From Ruminococcus sp. YRD2003 (lineage in GTDB: Bacteria; Bacillota; Clostridia; Oscillospirales; Ruminococcaceae): DNA of 64,000 nt. Of the stretch, positions 26,368 to 33,750 are shown one piece after another (positions within the stretch are counted from its first letter, which is position 1; every line of letters begins with the position of its first letter). A program made the translations under genes and the position numbers. The notes beneath the pieces are model-generated. The model was not told the DNA's origin. It ran no database searches and was given only the letters and a program-made list of their open reading frames with translations. Location of the stretch: positions 179,190 to 243,189 of the forward strand of contig FNZT01000006.1 in assembly GCA_900109435.1 (NCBI GenBank). Reading direction: 5' to 3'.

Positions 26368-27429
26368 TTATTTTTCCTTCAGAGCTTTAGCCTGCTTGAC
26401 AAGTGCAGCAAGGTCTATCTTGCCGTTCTTGCCTGTGTTATTGCTCTTACTGTTATCCGATGCTTCTGTATTGTCATCCGCCTCGTCGCCGTCAGCAGCC
26501 GCCTCCAGCTTTTCAGCCGCGGACTCTTCTTCCGACCGTGCCGTTTCGGGCTCAGTTTTTTTCTTTGGCTTTTCTTCACTTTCAAGAGGAGCCGTCCTTA
26601 CGGGACGTTCAGGATATTCGGGAGCGAATCTCACTGCCTCCTCGGGCTCGGTATCGCCGCTTGTCCTGAATGCCTCCTCAGTTTTGCCGAGGAGTTCCTC
26701 ACATCCGCCGATACTGTCCGCGCTGCTCTCCTTGAAGCTGTCGAGCGCCGCCTTCAGTTCTCCGAGCTGACCGCCGAGCTCACTGAGCTTAGTGAGCACA
26801 GACTCTCTCGCACTGTAAAGGGCAGTTCTCTTTTGACTTTCCGCCACATTCTTGGCATCTGCGATTATCTCGGCAGCCTTGCACTCTGCCTCATATATTA
26901 TCATTTTGCTCTCATCGTTAGCGTAAGCGACCGCTCTTTCAGCAGCTGCGGCAGCCGAGCTTTCGATCTCCTCCGCCTTTTCCTTCGCAGCGTCTTCGAG
27001 CATATTTGCTGATTTTTTCGCTTCGATAAAGACCGAGCTAAGAGCCGCCGCCTCGTCATCAGCCTTAGCGGCAGCCAGCTGAGTATTGACTTCCGTCATC
27101 TTTGAATCAGCCGCCTCGAGCGAGGCTTTCAGCTTTTTTATCTCTTCCTCATACTTTTTGTTTTCGTCCTCAGCCGTTTCAAGCTTAACGGCAAGCTCTT
27201 CGCTGTAGACCTGAGCTTCCGTCAGCTTTGCTCGCTCTTCGGCAAGGACTGTCTCTATGCTTTCGCGGATATCCCTGCCTTCCTTACTGCTTTCGAGCAG
27301 GAGTTTCGTCTCACGAAGTTCATTCTTCAAGCCGAATAATTCTTCGTTTAAGGAATCGATCCTGCGCAGTACATCGGTCTTGTCGTAACCGCCGTATGTA
27401 ACTGTTCTTAAAAAATGAGTTCCTGCCAT
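26368..27429 (-). CDS. DivIVA-like coiled-coil protein
   Basis: 353 residues from the ATG at 27429, which has GGGGAAG upstream and opens with a DivIVA/Wag31-like segment (FLRTVTYGGYDKTDVLRRIDSLNEEL). An in-frame ATG at 27501 gives 24 more residues; a GTG at 27516 lies at the transcription start and is ruled out. Residues ~25-215 are coiled coil, and the tail is acidic and Lys/Glu-rich. It heads the operon containing the hydrogenase-like sensor and would place that system at a membrane or pole if DivIVA-like behaviour holds. Confidence 0.75.
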   Translation of the reverse strand: MAGTHFLRTVTYGGYDKTDVLRRIDSLNEELFGLKNELRETKLLLESSKEGRDIRESIETVLAEERAKLTEAQVYSEELAVKLETAEDENKKYEEEIKKLKASLEAADSKMTEVNTQLAAAKADDEAAALSSVFIEAKKSANMLEDAAKEKAEEIESSAAAAAERAVAYANDESKMIIYEAECKAAEIIADAKNVAESQKRTALYSARESVLTKLSELGGQLGELKAALDSFKESSADSIGGCEELLGKTEEAFRTSGDTEPEEAVRFAPEYPERPVRTAPLESEEKPKKKTEPETARSEEESAAEKLEAAADGDEADDNTEASDNSKSNNTGKNGKIDLAALVKQAKALKEK

Positions 27430-27521
27430 TTTCTTATCTTCCCCCCAAGATATCAGAATACTGTCGGCGCCGCTCTTCATCAGCTGGATCGCGCCCGACA
27501 TTTCCGTTATAAACACCTTTA

Positions 27522-27550
27522 ATTATACTACATATAAAAAGTAAAGTCAA
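27522..27550 (-). promoter_or_regulatory. Promoter of the coiled-coil/hydrogenase-like operon
   Basis: Minus strand: TTGACT (27550-27545), 17-base spacer, TATAAT (27527-27522). Predicted start near 27515. Confidence 0.85.
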
Positions 27551-27648
27551 TATATATTAAATAAGAATGTGGTTAGGAACTGGCAATTTTTAACAAATCG
27601 CCACTTAACTCAGCAGTCGTATGGTCCGTCATGTATAAAATGGCGTCA

Positions 27649-28206
27649 TTACCATTCGGATTCACACGAGCTGATAAGCGCCTGTACCTCGGGTTTCTCG
27701 TAAAGTCCGAGATCAAACAGCTTATCCGCCTGCTTGCGCGTTATTGAGCCGCGCTCGGAGTGAACGTACAGGCTGTGACTGCGTTCCTTGCCGTCCCACG
27801 AATCTATGACCTCGAGCCAGCCCTTTCTGTGAAGTGTCAGCTCAGGGTATTTTTCAGTGCTGTACAGCGTGCGCACGATAGATTCGGCGCATTTGTTGTG
27901 ACCTGTATAGCCGCATGAGTAGGTATCGCCCTCGGGAGATATCCACCCAAGCTTGAAAGCGGGATCGTTGTGCTTGAACATTCTCTCCAGCGGGAGAGGA
28001 AATGCCTTATCAGATTCGATGACCTCGACAAAATGCTTGTCATTGGGGTCGAATCTGTAGTATCCTCCCCTGTCGTCAAAAACGACAGGAAGCTGTTCCT
28101 CGCGGATAAGCCCCTCAAAACCCGTACCTTCGACCTCTGTGAGCGAATCTGCATAGCGATAGCAATACTGCCCCGTATCGTTCGTATATACGGCGTATTT
28201 TTTCAT
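27649..28206 (-). CDS. Uncharacterised cytoplasmic protein
   Basis: 185 residues from the ATG at 28206, chosen for its GAGGAGG site; the longer frame to 28317 runs upstream of the promoter. The protein opens MKKYAVYTNDTGQYCYRY, is rich in aromatic and charged residues, and has no signal or membrane segment. I do not recognise a family. It is a single-gene unit. Confidence 0.7.
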   Translation of the reverse strand: MKKYAVYTNDTGQYCYRYADSLTEVEGTGFEGLIREEQLPVVFDDRGGYYRFDPNDKHFVEVIESDKAFPLPLERMFKHNDPAFKLGWISPEGDTYSCGYTGHNKCAESIVRTLYSTEKYPELTLHRKGWLEVIDSWDGKERSHSLYVHSERGSITRKQADKLFDLGLYEKPEVQALISSCESEW

Positions 28207-28273
28207 TCCGAAATTATCCTCCTCAAAGTTTTCCCATATTTCCTTTATAATGCATAATACTCCATTCTTATTA

Positions 28274-28302
28274 ATTTTAGCGCGATTAGACCTGTTTGTC
28301 AA
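28274..28302 (-). promoter_or_regulatory. Promoter of the 185-residue protein gene
   Basis: Minus strand: TTGACA (28302-28297), 17-base spacer, TAAAAT (28279-28274). The first 13 bases match the promoter at 8453. Bases 28303-28454 show no gene. Confidence 0.75.
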
Positions 28303-28454
28303 GAGTGATATCCGCAATTATTGGTAGTTTTCGTATGATCCGACAATTTTTGGCAAGTTGCCTAAATTCAACTCTGAAAAAAAGCAAAATGACTATCCGC
28401 GCAATAATTTAATCATCATTTAAGTTTGGCGCTTGTAAAAGATCCGCCCCTTCC

Positions 28455-28574
28455 TTGAGGTAATACCGCACAAAGATTGTGCCGAAGGTGCGAAGTGAGA
28501 TTTTTCGTCAGATTGTATAGGAAGCCCTTGACATACGTCAGTATGCCTGCGGTCTTTGTGCGGTGTTGCCTCAA
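28455..28574. repeat. 120-bp element with 22-bp inverted ends
   Basis: The left arm (28455-28476) starts TTGAGGTAATACCGC and the right arm (28553-28574) is its inverse, with 20 of 22 positions matching. Both mismatches become G-U pairs if transcribed. The interior holds TTTTTCGTCAGATTGTATAGG and a CATAC-GTCA-GTATG palindrome. It looks like a small non-coding mobile or repetitive element inserted just beyond the terminator of the GGDEF gene. Confidence 0.7.
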
Positions 28575-28604
28575 AAAAACCGCCCCGTGTTTCCACGGGG
28601 CGGT
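28572..28604 (-). terminator. Terminator of the binding-protein/GGDEF operon
   Basis: Perfect 11-bp stem ACCGCCCCGTG / CACGGGGCGGT with loop TTTC (28579-28604). On the minus strand it is followed by seven T. Confidence 0.92.
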
Positions 28605-28612
28605 CGGCAAGT

Positions 28613-29830
28613 TTACATATTCACAACGGTATTTACCATATTTCCGCCGTTCATCTTAGCGTTTCTCATCGTAGTGTCAAGCTTTACAAGAAGCGAGTTT
28701 ACGTTGAGGCAGTCACCGGGGAGATAATGGTATGCCGCACCCGAAACTGTGAGCTGAACCGTGAGGTTGAGGACAGTAAACGGAGCGCTCATAACAGCGT
28801 GTATCTTAGGTATGAACGCCATAGACTGGCTCTCTGTGAATTCCTTGTTGAATACAAAGCAGAACTCGTTGCCGGTGATATTATATATCTCAGCAACGCT
28901 GCCGAATTCCTCTTTGAGCTTCTCAGCGATAGCAGCGAGATACTCGTCACCAAACTCATAACCGTATGTATCGTTGATGATACGGAAGTTATCCATGTCA
29001 AATACGGCAATATTGAAGCGGTCGGATTCAAGGCGTCCGCTGATATCACTATCGAGTGCATAGCGGTTCTTCATACCTGTAAGGAGGTTTGTAAGAGCGA
29101 GGTCCGAAGCCTTCTGTCTTGTGGACTTGAGCTTTGCGCCGACCTCCTTGAGGTTCTTCTCACGCTCCTCAAGCTCGATACGAGCCTTTCTTGCTCTTCT
29201 TGCAGCTATGAATATAGCGAGCTCACCGAGAACAAGAATGGCAGCCATGATAAGCTCGGTAACGTAGAATATCCTTCCTGTTCTTGCCTGCTGTCTTGCA
29301 GTGTTGGCTGCATTGATACCGATAGTAGCGATGAGCATCTCGGTAGCAGTTGTCTCAAGGGGGTAGATATCCTGAGTATAAATATCCTTCAGGTTGTCGG
29401 TATCAGCAATTCCCTCTCCGTTCTTTATAGGTTCAAGAACGGTTGAAAGCCGGTTATGGTAAGCCTCGAGGAATACTCTCGCGTGGCGGCAGCGCTTGAC
29501 TGTCGCTTCGCTGAGTCCTTCATAGTTTTCAAAGGTTTCGAGCTTTTCACCTATAGAGTTGAAGGAACCTTCGATGCTCTCGGCGATAGCCGCCTGACTC
29601 TGGTCAGTACCGATGTCTGCGATGATCGTAAGAACTCGCTGGTTGATGCTCTGCAGCTCACCATTGACAGAGTTGATAGTATTCATCGTAGTGGAGGTTT
29701 TTAAACCGACCTCGGTAATGCCGTGAAAGAGGTAATAAACGAGGACCATGTTTGCTGCGGTTACTAATGCGAGCAGGATAGCTGCAAGCGTATATGCAGT
29801 GGAACGGTTTGCATTGTTAGTTTTTGCCAT
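28613..29830 (-). CDS. Membrane receptor with degenerate GGDEF domain
   Basis: 405 residues. Two membrane helices (about 12-34 and 188-210) flank an extracytoplasmic helical sensor of ~150 residues resembling four-helix-bundle ligand domains. A short coiled coil leads into a GGDEF-fold domain with TGMKNRYAL, DMDNF and NDTYGYEFGDEYL. The signature itself reads TGNEF, not GGDEF, so cyclase activity is doubtful. The gene starts 14 bases after the binding-protein gene, suggesting that protein hands its ligand signal to this receptor. Confidence 0.87.
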   Translation of the reverse strand: MAKTNNANRSTAYTLAAILLALVTAANMVLVYYLFHGITEVGLKTSTTMNTINSVNGELQSINQRVLTIIADIGTDQSQAAIAESIEGSFNSIGEKLETFENYEGLSEATVKRCRHARVFLEAYHNRLSTVLEPIKNGEGIADTDNLKDIYTQDIYPLETTATEMLIATIGINAANTARQQARTGRIFYVTELIMAAILVLGELAIFIAARRARKARIELEEREKNLKEVGAKLKSTRQKASDLALTNLLTGMKNRYALDSDISGRLESDRFNIAVFDMDNFRIINDTYGYEFGDEYLAAIAEKLKEEFGSVAEIYNITGNEFCFVFNKEFTESQSMAFIPKIHAVMSAPFTVLNLTVQLTVSGAAYHYLPGDCLNVNSLLVKLDTTMRNAKMNGGNMVNTVVNM

Positions 29831-29844
29831 TACTCTGACCTCCT

Positions 29845-31242
29845 TTAAGCTTTTTCGGGATACAGCAGGAGCTGAATGTCGTCATCATTGATATTCTTTG
29901 CGGATATCCATGTAACGCCCGTATCCAGCGAGCCGCTAACACCGCTGCCCTGCGAAGCTTGTATAGCGTATCTTGTACCGATATATCCGATGTTGTAAGG
30001 GTTCTGGATGATAGTACCGTCAAGCACGCCCGACTTGATGTACTTGAGCTCCTGCTCGTCCGAATTGAAGCCCACAACGGTTATCGTATCAGCAAGATCA
30101 AGCTCTTCTACAGCCTGACAAGCACCGAGAGTAGTATTCGTATTTGTTGTGTACAGAACTCTGATATCGCTGTTTTCGGTCAGAAGCTTCTTAGCCTCCT
30201 CATATGCAGCCTCCTGAGTACCGCAGCGCTGACCCTCGATGAAGTAGGAACCGATATCCATAGAGCCGCCCTGTCCCGCGCCCTCGGGAGGACCGCCCTG
30301 AGTCGTTTCCTCAACAGCATCAGCCTTAGTGGGCTCCTCTGCTGCTGATGCGTCTCCGCCCAGAGCTGCCTGAACAGCAGCCTCTACAGCCTTTTCGGAA
30401 GCGCCCGCGCCTGCCGAACGTGCAGCACGCTCAGCCGCAGATTTAACTGCTTCCTCGGGAGCACCCGCCGCTGAAGCCTGAGCAGCCGCGGATTTTGCAG
30501 CATTCAGCATACCTTCGGTGGGCTTGTCCTTTTCGTCAGCCTGCGCCTGTGCCTGAGCAGCAGCCTGAGCCTGAGCAGCAGCCTGTTCCGCAGCAGCCTT
30601 AGCCTGTTCCGCAGCAGCCTTAGCCTGTGCCTCTGCACGCTTGCCCCTCAGCTGTCCGAGCAGAGGAGAGTATGTAGCTCTGAAGCCTGTGATACGGAGC
30701 TCTGCTGTAGAAGCAGTATGACCTATCACTGCTACCTTTCCTATCTCATCTTCATCCGAGAGCTCATCGAGGTAAAGACGCGCTGCATTTCTTGCAGCAA
30801 CAGCGCCGCCGTCGAAGTCGGTCGAACCAACGTAAGATGTTATCTTATCATAGTTTGCACGCGAGTTGATGTTGACTATCTTGATGCCCTTGCTTGTTGC
30901 TCTGTCGAACGCCTCATTGAGCTCGTCTGTGTCGTTGGGAGCGATAACTATCGCCTTTGCGCCCTGTTTGATGGCGTCGTTGATATACTCTATCTGGCTT
31001 GCGTAGTCATTATCGCTCGAAGCACAGTAGTAGAGCATCTCATATCCCATCTCCTCACAGCAGTCATCAGCGCCCTTTTTGACCTCTTCCCAGAATGAGA
31101 CCTTCTCATTTTTACAGATGACAGCAACTTTCCCGCCAATGTTCTGCGGCTTACCGCAAGCTGTAGCAGAAACAAGCATTGTCAGTGATACAGAACAGGC
31201 TGCTATTCTTTGGAAAATGCCATTTCTTTTCAGTTTGTTCAT
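29845..31242 (-). CDS. Sugar-type substrate-binding lipoprotein with a large Ala-rich insertion
   Basis: 465 residues. A signal peptide ends at the lipoprotein-like SATAC (Cys29). The type I periplasmic-binding fold (RbsB/LacI-like) is visible on both sides of an insertion: GGKVAVICKNEKVSFWEEVKKGA, GAKAIVIAPND and GKVAVIGHTAS before; LYTTNTNTTLGACQAVEEL, ITVVGFNSDEQELKYIKSG and IIQNPYNIGYIGTRYAI after. The insertion, about residues 195-325, is made of Ala/Gln/Glu/Lys repeats and a Gly/Pro-rich part. No permease or ATPase lies nearby; the downstream gene is a membrane GGDEF receptor. Its role is likely sensing, not uptake. Confidence 0.87.
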   Translation of the reverse strand: MNKLKRNGIFQRIAACSVSLTMLVSATACGKPQNIGGKVAVICKNEKVSFWEEVKKGADDCCEEMGYEMLYYCASSDNDYASQIEYINDAIKQGAKAIVIAPNDTDELNEAFDRATSKGIKIVNINSRANYDKITSYVGSTDFDGGAVAARNAARLYLDELSDEDEIGKVAVIGHTASTAELRITGFRATYSPLLGQLRGKRAEAQAKAAAEQAKAAAEQAAAQAQAAAQAQAQADEKDKPTEGMLNAAKSAAAQASAAGAPEEAVKSAAERAARSAGAGASEKAVEAAVQAALGGDASAAEEPTKADAVEETTQGGPPEGAGQGGSMDIGSYFIEGQRCGTQEAAYEEAKKLLTENSDIRVLYTTNTNTTLGACQAVEELDLADTITVVGFNSDEQELKYIKSGVLDGTIIQNPYNIGYIGTRYAIQASQGSGVSGSLDTGVTWISAKNINDDDIQLLLYPEKA

Positions 31243-31406
31243 GAAAATGAACCTCCTTATTCTTTATATTTCCCTTGTTTCTTCGGATAGAGCAAGAGAA
31301 TTGATACTGTTTCACGGGAAGCCTTTGGGACGTGACGGGCTCTCCGCAAAACTTTTTTGCTCATTAATGATATGTTATCCCCGATATGAGCTTCACGTAC
31401 ATATAT
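31243..31406 (-). promoter_or_regulatory. Long leader of the binding-protein operon
   Basis: About 160 untranslated bases lie between the promoter and the ATG. Pairings include GCTCAT/ATGAGC, a GGAGAGCC/GGCTTCC stem with one bulge, and GTCACG/CGTGAAAC. I cannot place it in a known riboswitch class. A strong AAGGAGG site precedes the ATG. Confidence 0.35.
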
Positions 31407-31435
31407 ATTTTATCATATTTCTCTGAAAAAAACAA
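31407..31435 (-). promoter_or_regulatory. Promoter of the binding-protein/GGDEF operon
   Basis: Minus strand: TTGTTT (31435-31430), 17-base spacer ending TGA, TAAAAT (31412-31407). The stretch 31436-31620 is AT-rich and shows no gene. Confidence 0.6.
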
Positions 31436-31624
31436 TAATTAAGTATGCACAATTCATTTGTAATTTTGCCGATTTTTTCGATTTAAAATTGTCAAATTGT
31501 ATAATTTTTTACAGTTAGTTATTCCAAATCAAAAAACAACCTTTGGTAAATCCACAGTTTAACTGACAGAAGCAGAAGTTTACAATGAACAGCCTGCGAT
31601 ACTGATGTGTAAAACTATGCTATC

Positions 31625-31755
31625 ATTTCTTGCTTTTCCGAAAAAAATATGTTATAAGCGGCGTGTCGCCGCCTCCGGTTTCGCGGCAAAGCTGAAAAAA
31701 ACGGAATATTCCCCCGCGCGGCTTGCTATTTCCGTAATAATATGTTATAATCTAA
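31625..31755 (+). repeat. Remote copies of the promoter/hairpin repeat
   Basis: Two units with the same 93-base period as at 2625-2942: TTGCTT (31630) - 17 - TATAAG, and TTGCTA (31723) - 17 - TATAAT. The hairpin position carries GCGGCG-TGT-CGCCGC, so the arms changed together relative to the other copies. The second unit has an extended -10 and is the likely promoter of the two-component operon. The stretch from 31756 to 31968 shows no further gene. Confidence 0.75.
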
Positions 31756-31968
31756 CTATTGTTACTTAGGCAATATATAATGATAAATATTTCGTCGGTC
31801 TGCGGCGAGGCGAGAATAAACGGAACGTTCCGGCAGTGCATGGCTATTCGCTCGCCTGCCTGATTATCAGTCGGACACCGTCCGCATCGGTTCCACCACG
31901 CCCCGTTAGTCCGCTGCGCAGATTTTACGATACTTGATTGCCACATTATAACGTGAAGGGAGCAGCTT

Positions 31969-33042
31969 ATGGGTATCATATTGGACAAGCTCGCACTGCT
32001 GTTTCTGTGTGCGATAAACTTTTCATTCTCAGACAGCAGCGTCATTTCCGTGACGTGTCTGTTAATACTCATTATAGCCTCGTCTCTCTCGGAAGTCTTC
32101 AAAGAGCGGCGTTTCAGTTCGGTATTCCCGCTCGTGTACTCCTGCGGCTGCATATTTCTGCCCGAACTGGTTTGCGGAGCTCCGCTCATACTGTACGACA
32201 GCCTCCGCATGAAAAAATGGTACACTGCTCTCCCGCTTTTCGCGGCGGTTCTAAAGCTCGAACACTTCAGGCATATCCAGTTCCCGATACTGCTCGCAGG
32301 ACTCTTCATTGCAGCAGTATTCTATCTGCGGGTGTTCCGACTTGAAGAGCAGGTCAGCTTTCTGCGCTCAATGAGGGATGAAGTCGCCGAAAAGAACCTC
32401 GAGCTCGATGACCGCAACAGGCAGCTTGCCGATGCACAGGACAATGAGGTACGCATCGCAACGCTCCGCGAGCGCAACCGTATCGCACGAGAGATACACG
32501 ACAATGTCGGACATATGCTGACGCGGTCACTTTTGCAGTCGGGAGCTCTCATAGTAATAAACAAGGACGAAAATATGAAAGGACCTCTCGAAGAGCTTCG
32601 CTCCACGCTCGACAGTGCCATGACAAGTATCCGTCAGAGCGTACACGACCTCCACGACGATTCTCTCGACCTGCGCAAGGTCATCGAGGACAGCGCCTCC
32701 GCCGCCAATGAGCGGTTCACGGTAAAGCTCGACTACGATATCAGCAGCAGTGCTCCCGCGAAGATAAAGCTTTGCATCGCGGGCATCGTTAAAGAGGGAG
32801 TTTCCAATGCAATAAAGCATTCAAACGGCAATAAGCTCGATATATCCGTCCGTGAGCACCCCGCCTTCTATCAGCTTCTGATAATGGACAACGGGAGTTC
32901 GGACACCATAAACGAAACAGGCATAGGACTGAAAAATATGCGGGACAGAATAGAAGGCGTGGGCGGCTTCATCAGCTTTGCACCCTCAGACGACGGATTC
33001 CGCGTATTCGCTTCGATACCCAAGAATAAGGAGAACATATGA
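31969..33042 (+). CDS. DesK/NarX-type sensor histidine kinase
   Basis: 357 residues. About four or five membrane helices (residues ~5-125) with only short loops lead to a coiled coil, then a HisKA_3 dimerisation helix, RIAREIHDNVGHML, with phospho-acceptor His177. The HATPase_c domain shows KEGVSNAIKHSNG (N box) and DNGS...GIGLKNMRDRI (G boxes). The sensor without an extracellular domain suggests detection of membrane state or of a partner membrane protein. It overlaps the response regulator gene by four bases. Confidence 0.92.
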   Translation: MGIILDKLALLFLCAINFSFSDSSVISVTCLLILIIASSLSEVFKERRFSSVFPLVYSCGCIFLPELVCGAPLILYDSLRMKKWYTALPLFAAVLKLEHFRHIQFPILLAGLFIAAVFYLRVFRLEEQVSFLRSMRDEVAEKNLELDDRNRQLADAQDNEVRIATLRERNRIAREIHDNVGHMLTRSLLQSGALIVINKDENMKGPLEELRSTLDSAMTSIRQSVHDLHDDSLDLRKVIEDSASAANERFTVKLDYDISSSAPAKIKLCIAGIVKEGVSNAIKHSNGNKLDISVREHPAFYQLLIMDNGSSDTINETGIGLKNMRDRIEGVGGFISFAPSDDGFRVFASIPKNKENI

Positions 33043-33665
33043 ATATTGCAGTAATAGATGATGACAAGCTCGTAGCACTCTCGCTGAAAACGATACTCGA
33101 AAGCACAGGAAATATAACCGTAGCGGCTATGGGCACTAACGGCGAAGAAGCTATCTCGATATACCGCGAAACACATCCCGACGTTATGCTTATGGATATC
33201 CGCATGGAAGGCATGACAGGTCTTGAAGCAGGAACTCAGATACTCAAGGAAGACCAGTCTGCCCGCATACTCTACCTCACAACATTCGCAGACGACGAAT
33301 ACATAATCAAAGCGCTGAATATGGGAGCAAAGGGCTATATCCTCAAACAGGACTTCGACGGTATAGCTCCCGCGCTCGAAGCTGTGATGAACGGGCAGAC
33401 CGTGTTCGGCGAACGCATTATCACCAAGATACCCGAACTGATGAAACCAAAGAGCGACTACGACTTTGCCTCTCACGGGATAAATGACAAGGAGCGTGAG
33501 ATAATGGAGCTCGTCGCAGAGGGGCTCAGCAATAAAGAGATAGCCGCGAAGCTCTATCTCGGGGACGGCACAGTCCGCAACTACATAAGCACCCTGCTTG
33601 AGAAGCTCTGCCTCCGCGACAGAACTCAGCTTGCGGTGTACTATTATACAGAGGTAAGAAAATAA
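33039..33665 (+). CDS. NarL/LuxR-family response regulator
   Basis: 208 residues. Receiver domain with the acidic pocket DDDK near the N-terminus, phospho-acceptor Asp53 (MLMDIR) and the conserved Thr/Lys (LTTFAD, KGYILKQ). The C-terminal LuxR helix-turn-helix is DKEREIMELVAEGLSNKEIAAKL, followed by LGDGTVRNYISTLLEKL. ATGA overlap with the kinase gene shows coupled translation. A candidate target is the shared operator upstream of 36135 and 17798; this link is inference. Confidence 0.94.
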   Translation: MNIAVIDDDKLVALSLKTILESTGNITVAAMGTNGEEAISIYRETHPDVMLMDIRMEGMTGLEAGTQILKEDQSARILYLTTFADDEYIIKALNMGAKGYILKQDFDGIAPALEAVMNGQTVFGERIITKIPELMKPKSDYDFASHGINDKEREIMELVAEGLSNKEIAAKLYLGDGTVRNYISTLLEKLCLRDRTQLAVYYYTEVRK

Positions 33666-33703
33666 GTTGCCAAAGGCACACCGATATCGTTCACTGCACA
33701 ATG

Positions 33704-33745
33704 AAAAAGCCTTAAAGAAGCATGAGCTTCTTTAAGGCTTTTTTT
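33704..33745. terminator. Bidirectional terminator between convergent genes
   Basis: Perfect 18-bp stem AAAAAGCCTTAAAGAAGC / GCTTCTTTAAGGCTTTTT with loop ATGA. T-runs exist on both strands. Confidence 0.93.
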
Positions 33746-33750
33746 ACTTT

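Noticed and set aside
31752-32309. 185-codon minus-strand frame over the kinase gene start
   Set aside because: It overlaps the membrane domain of the histidine kinase and has no ribosome site; composition is that of an antisense frame.
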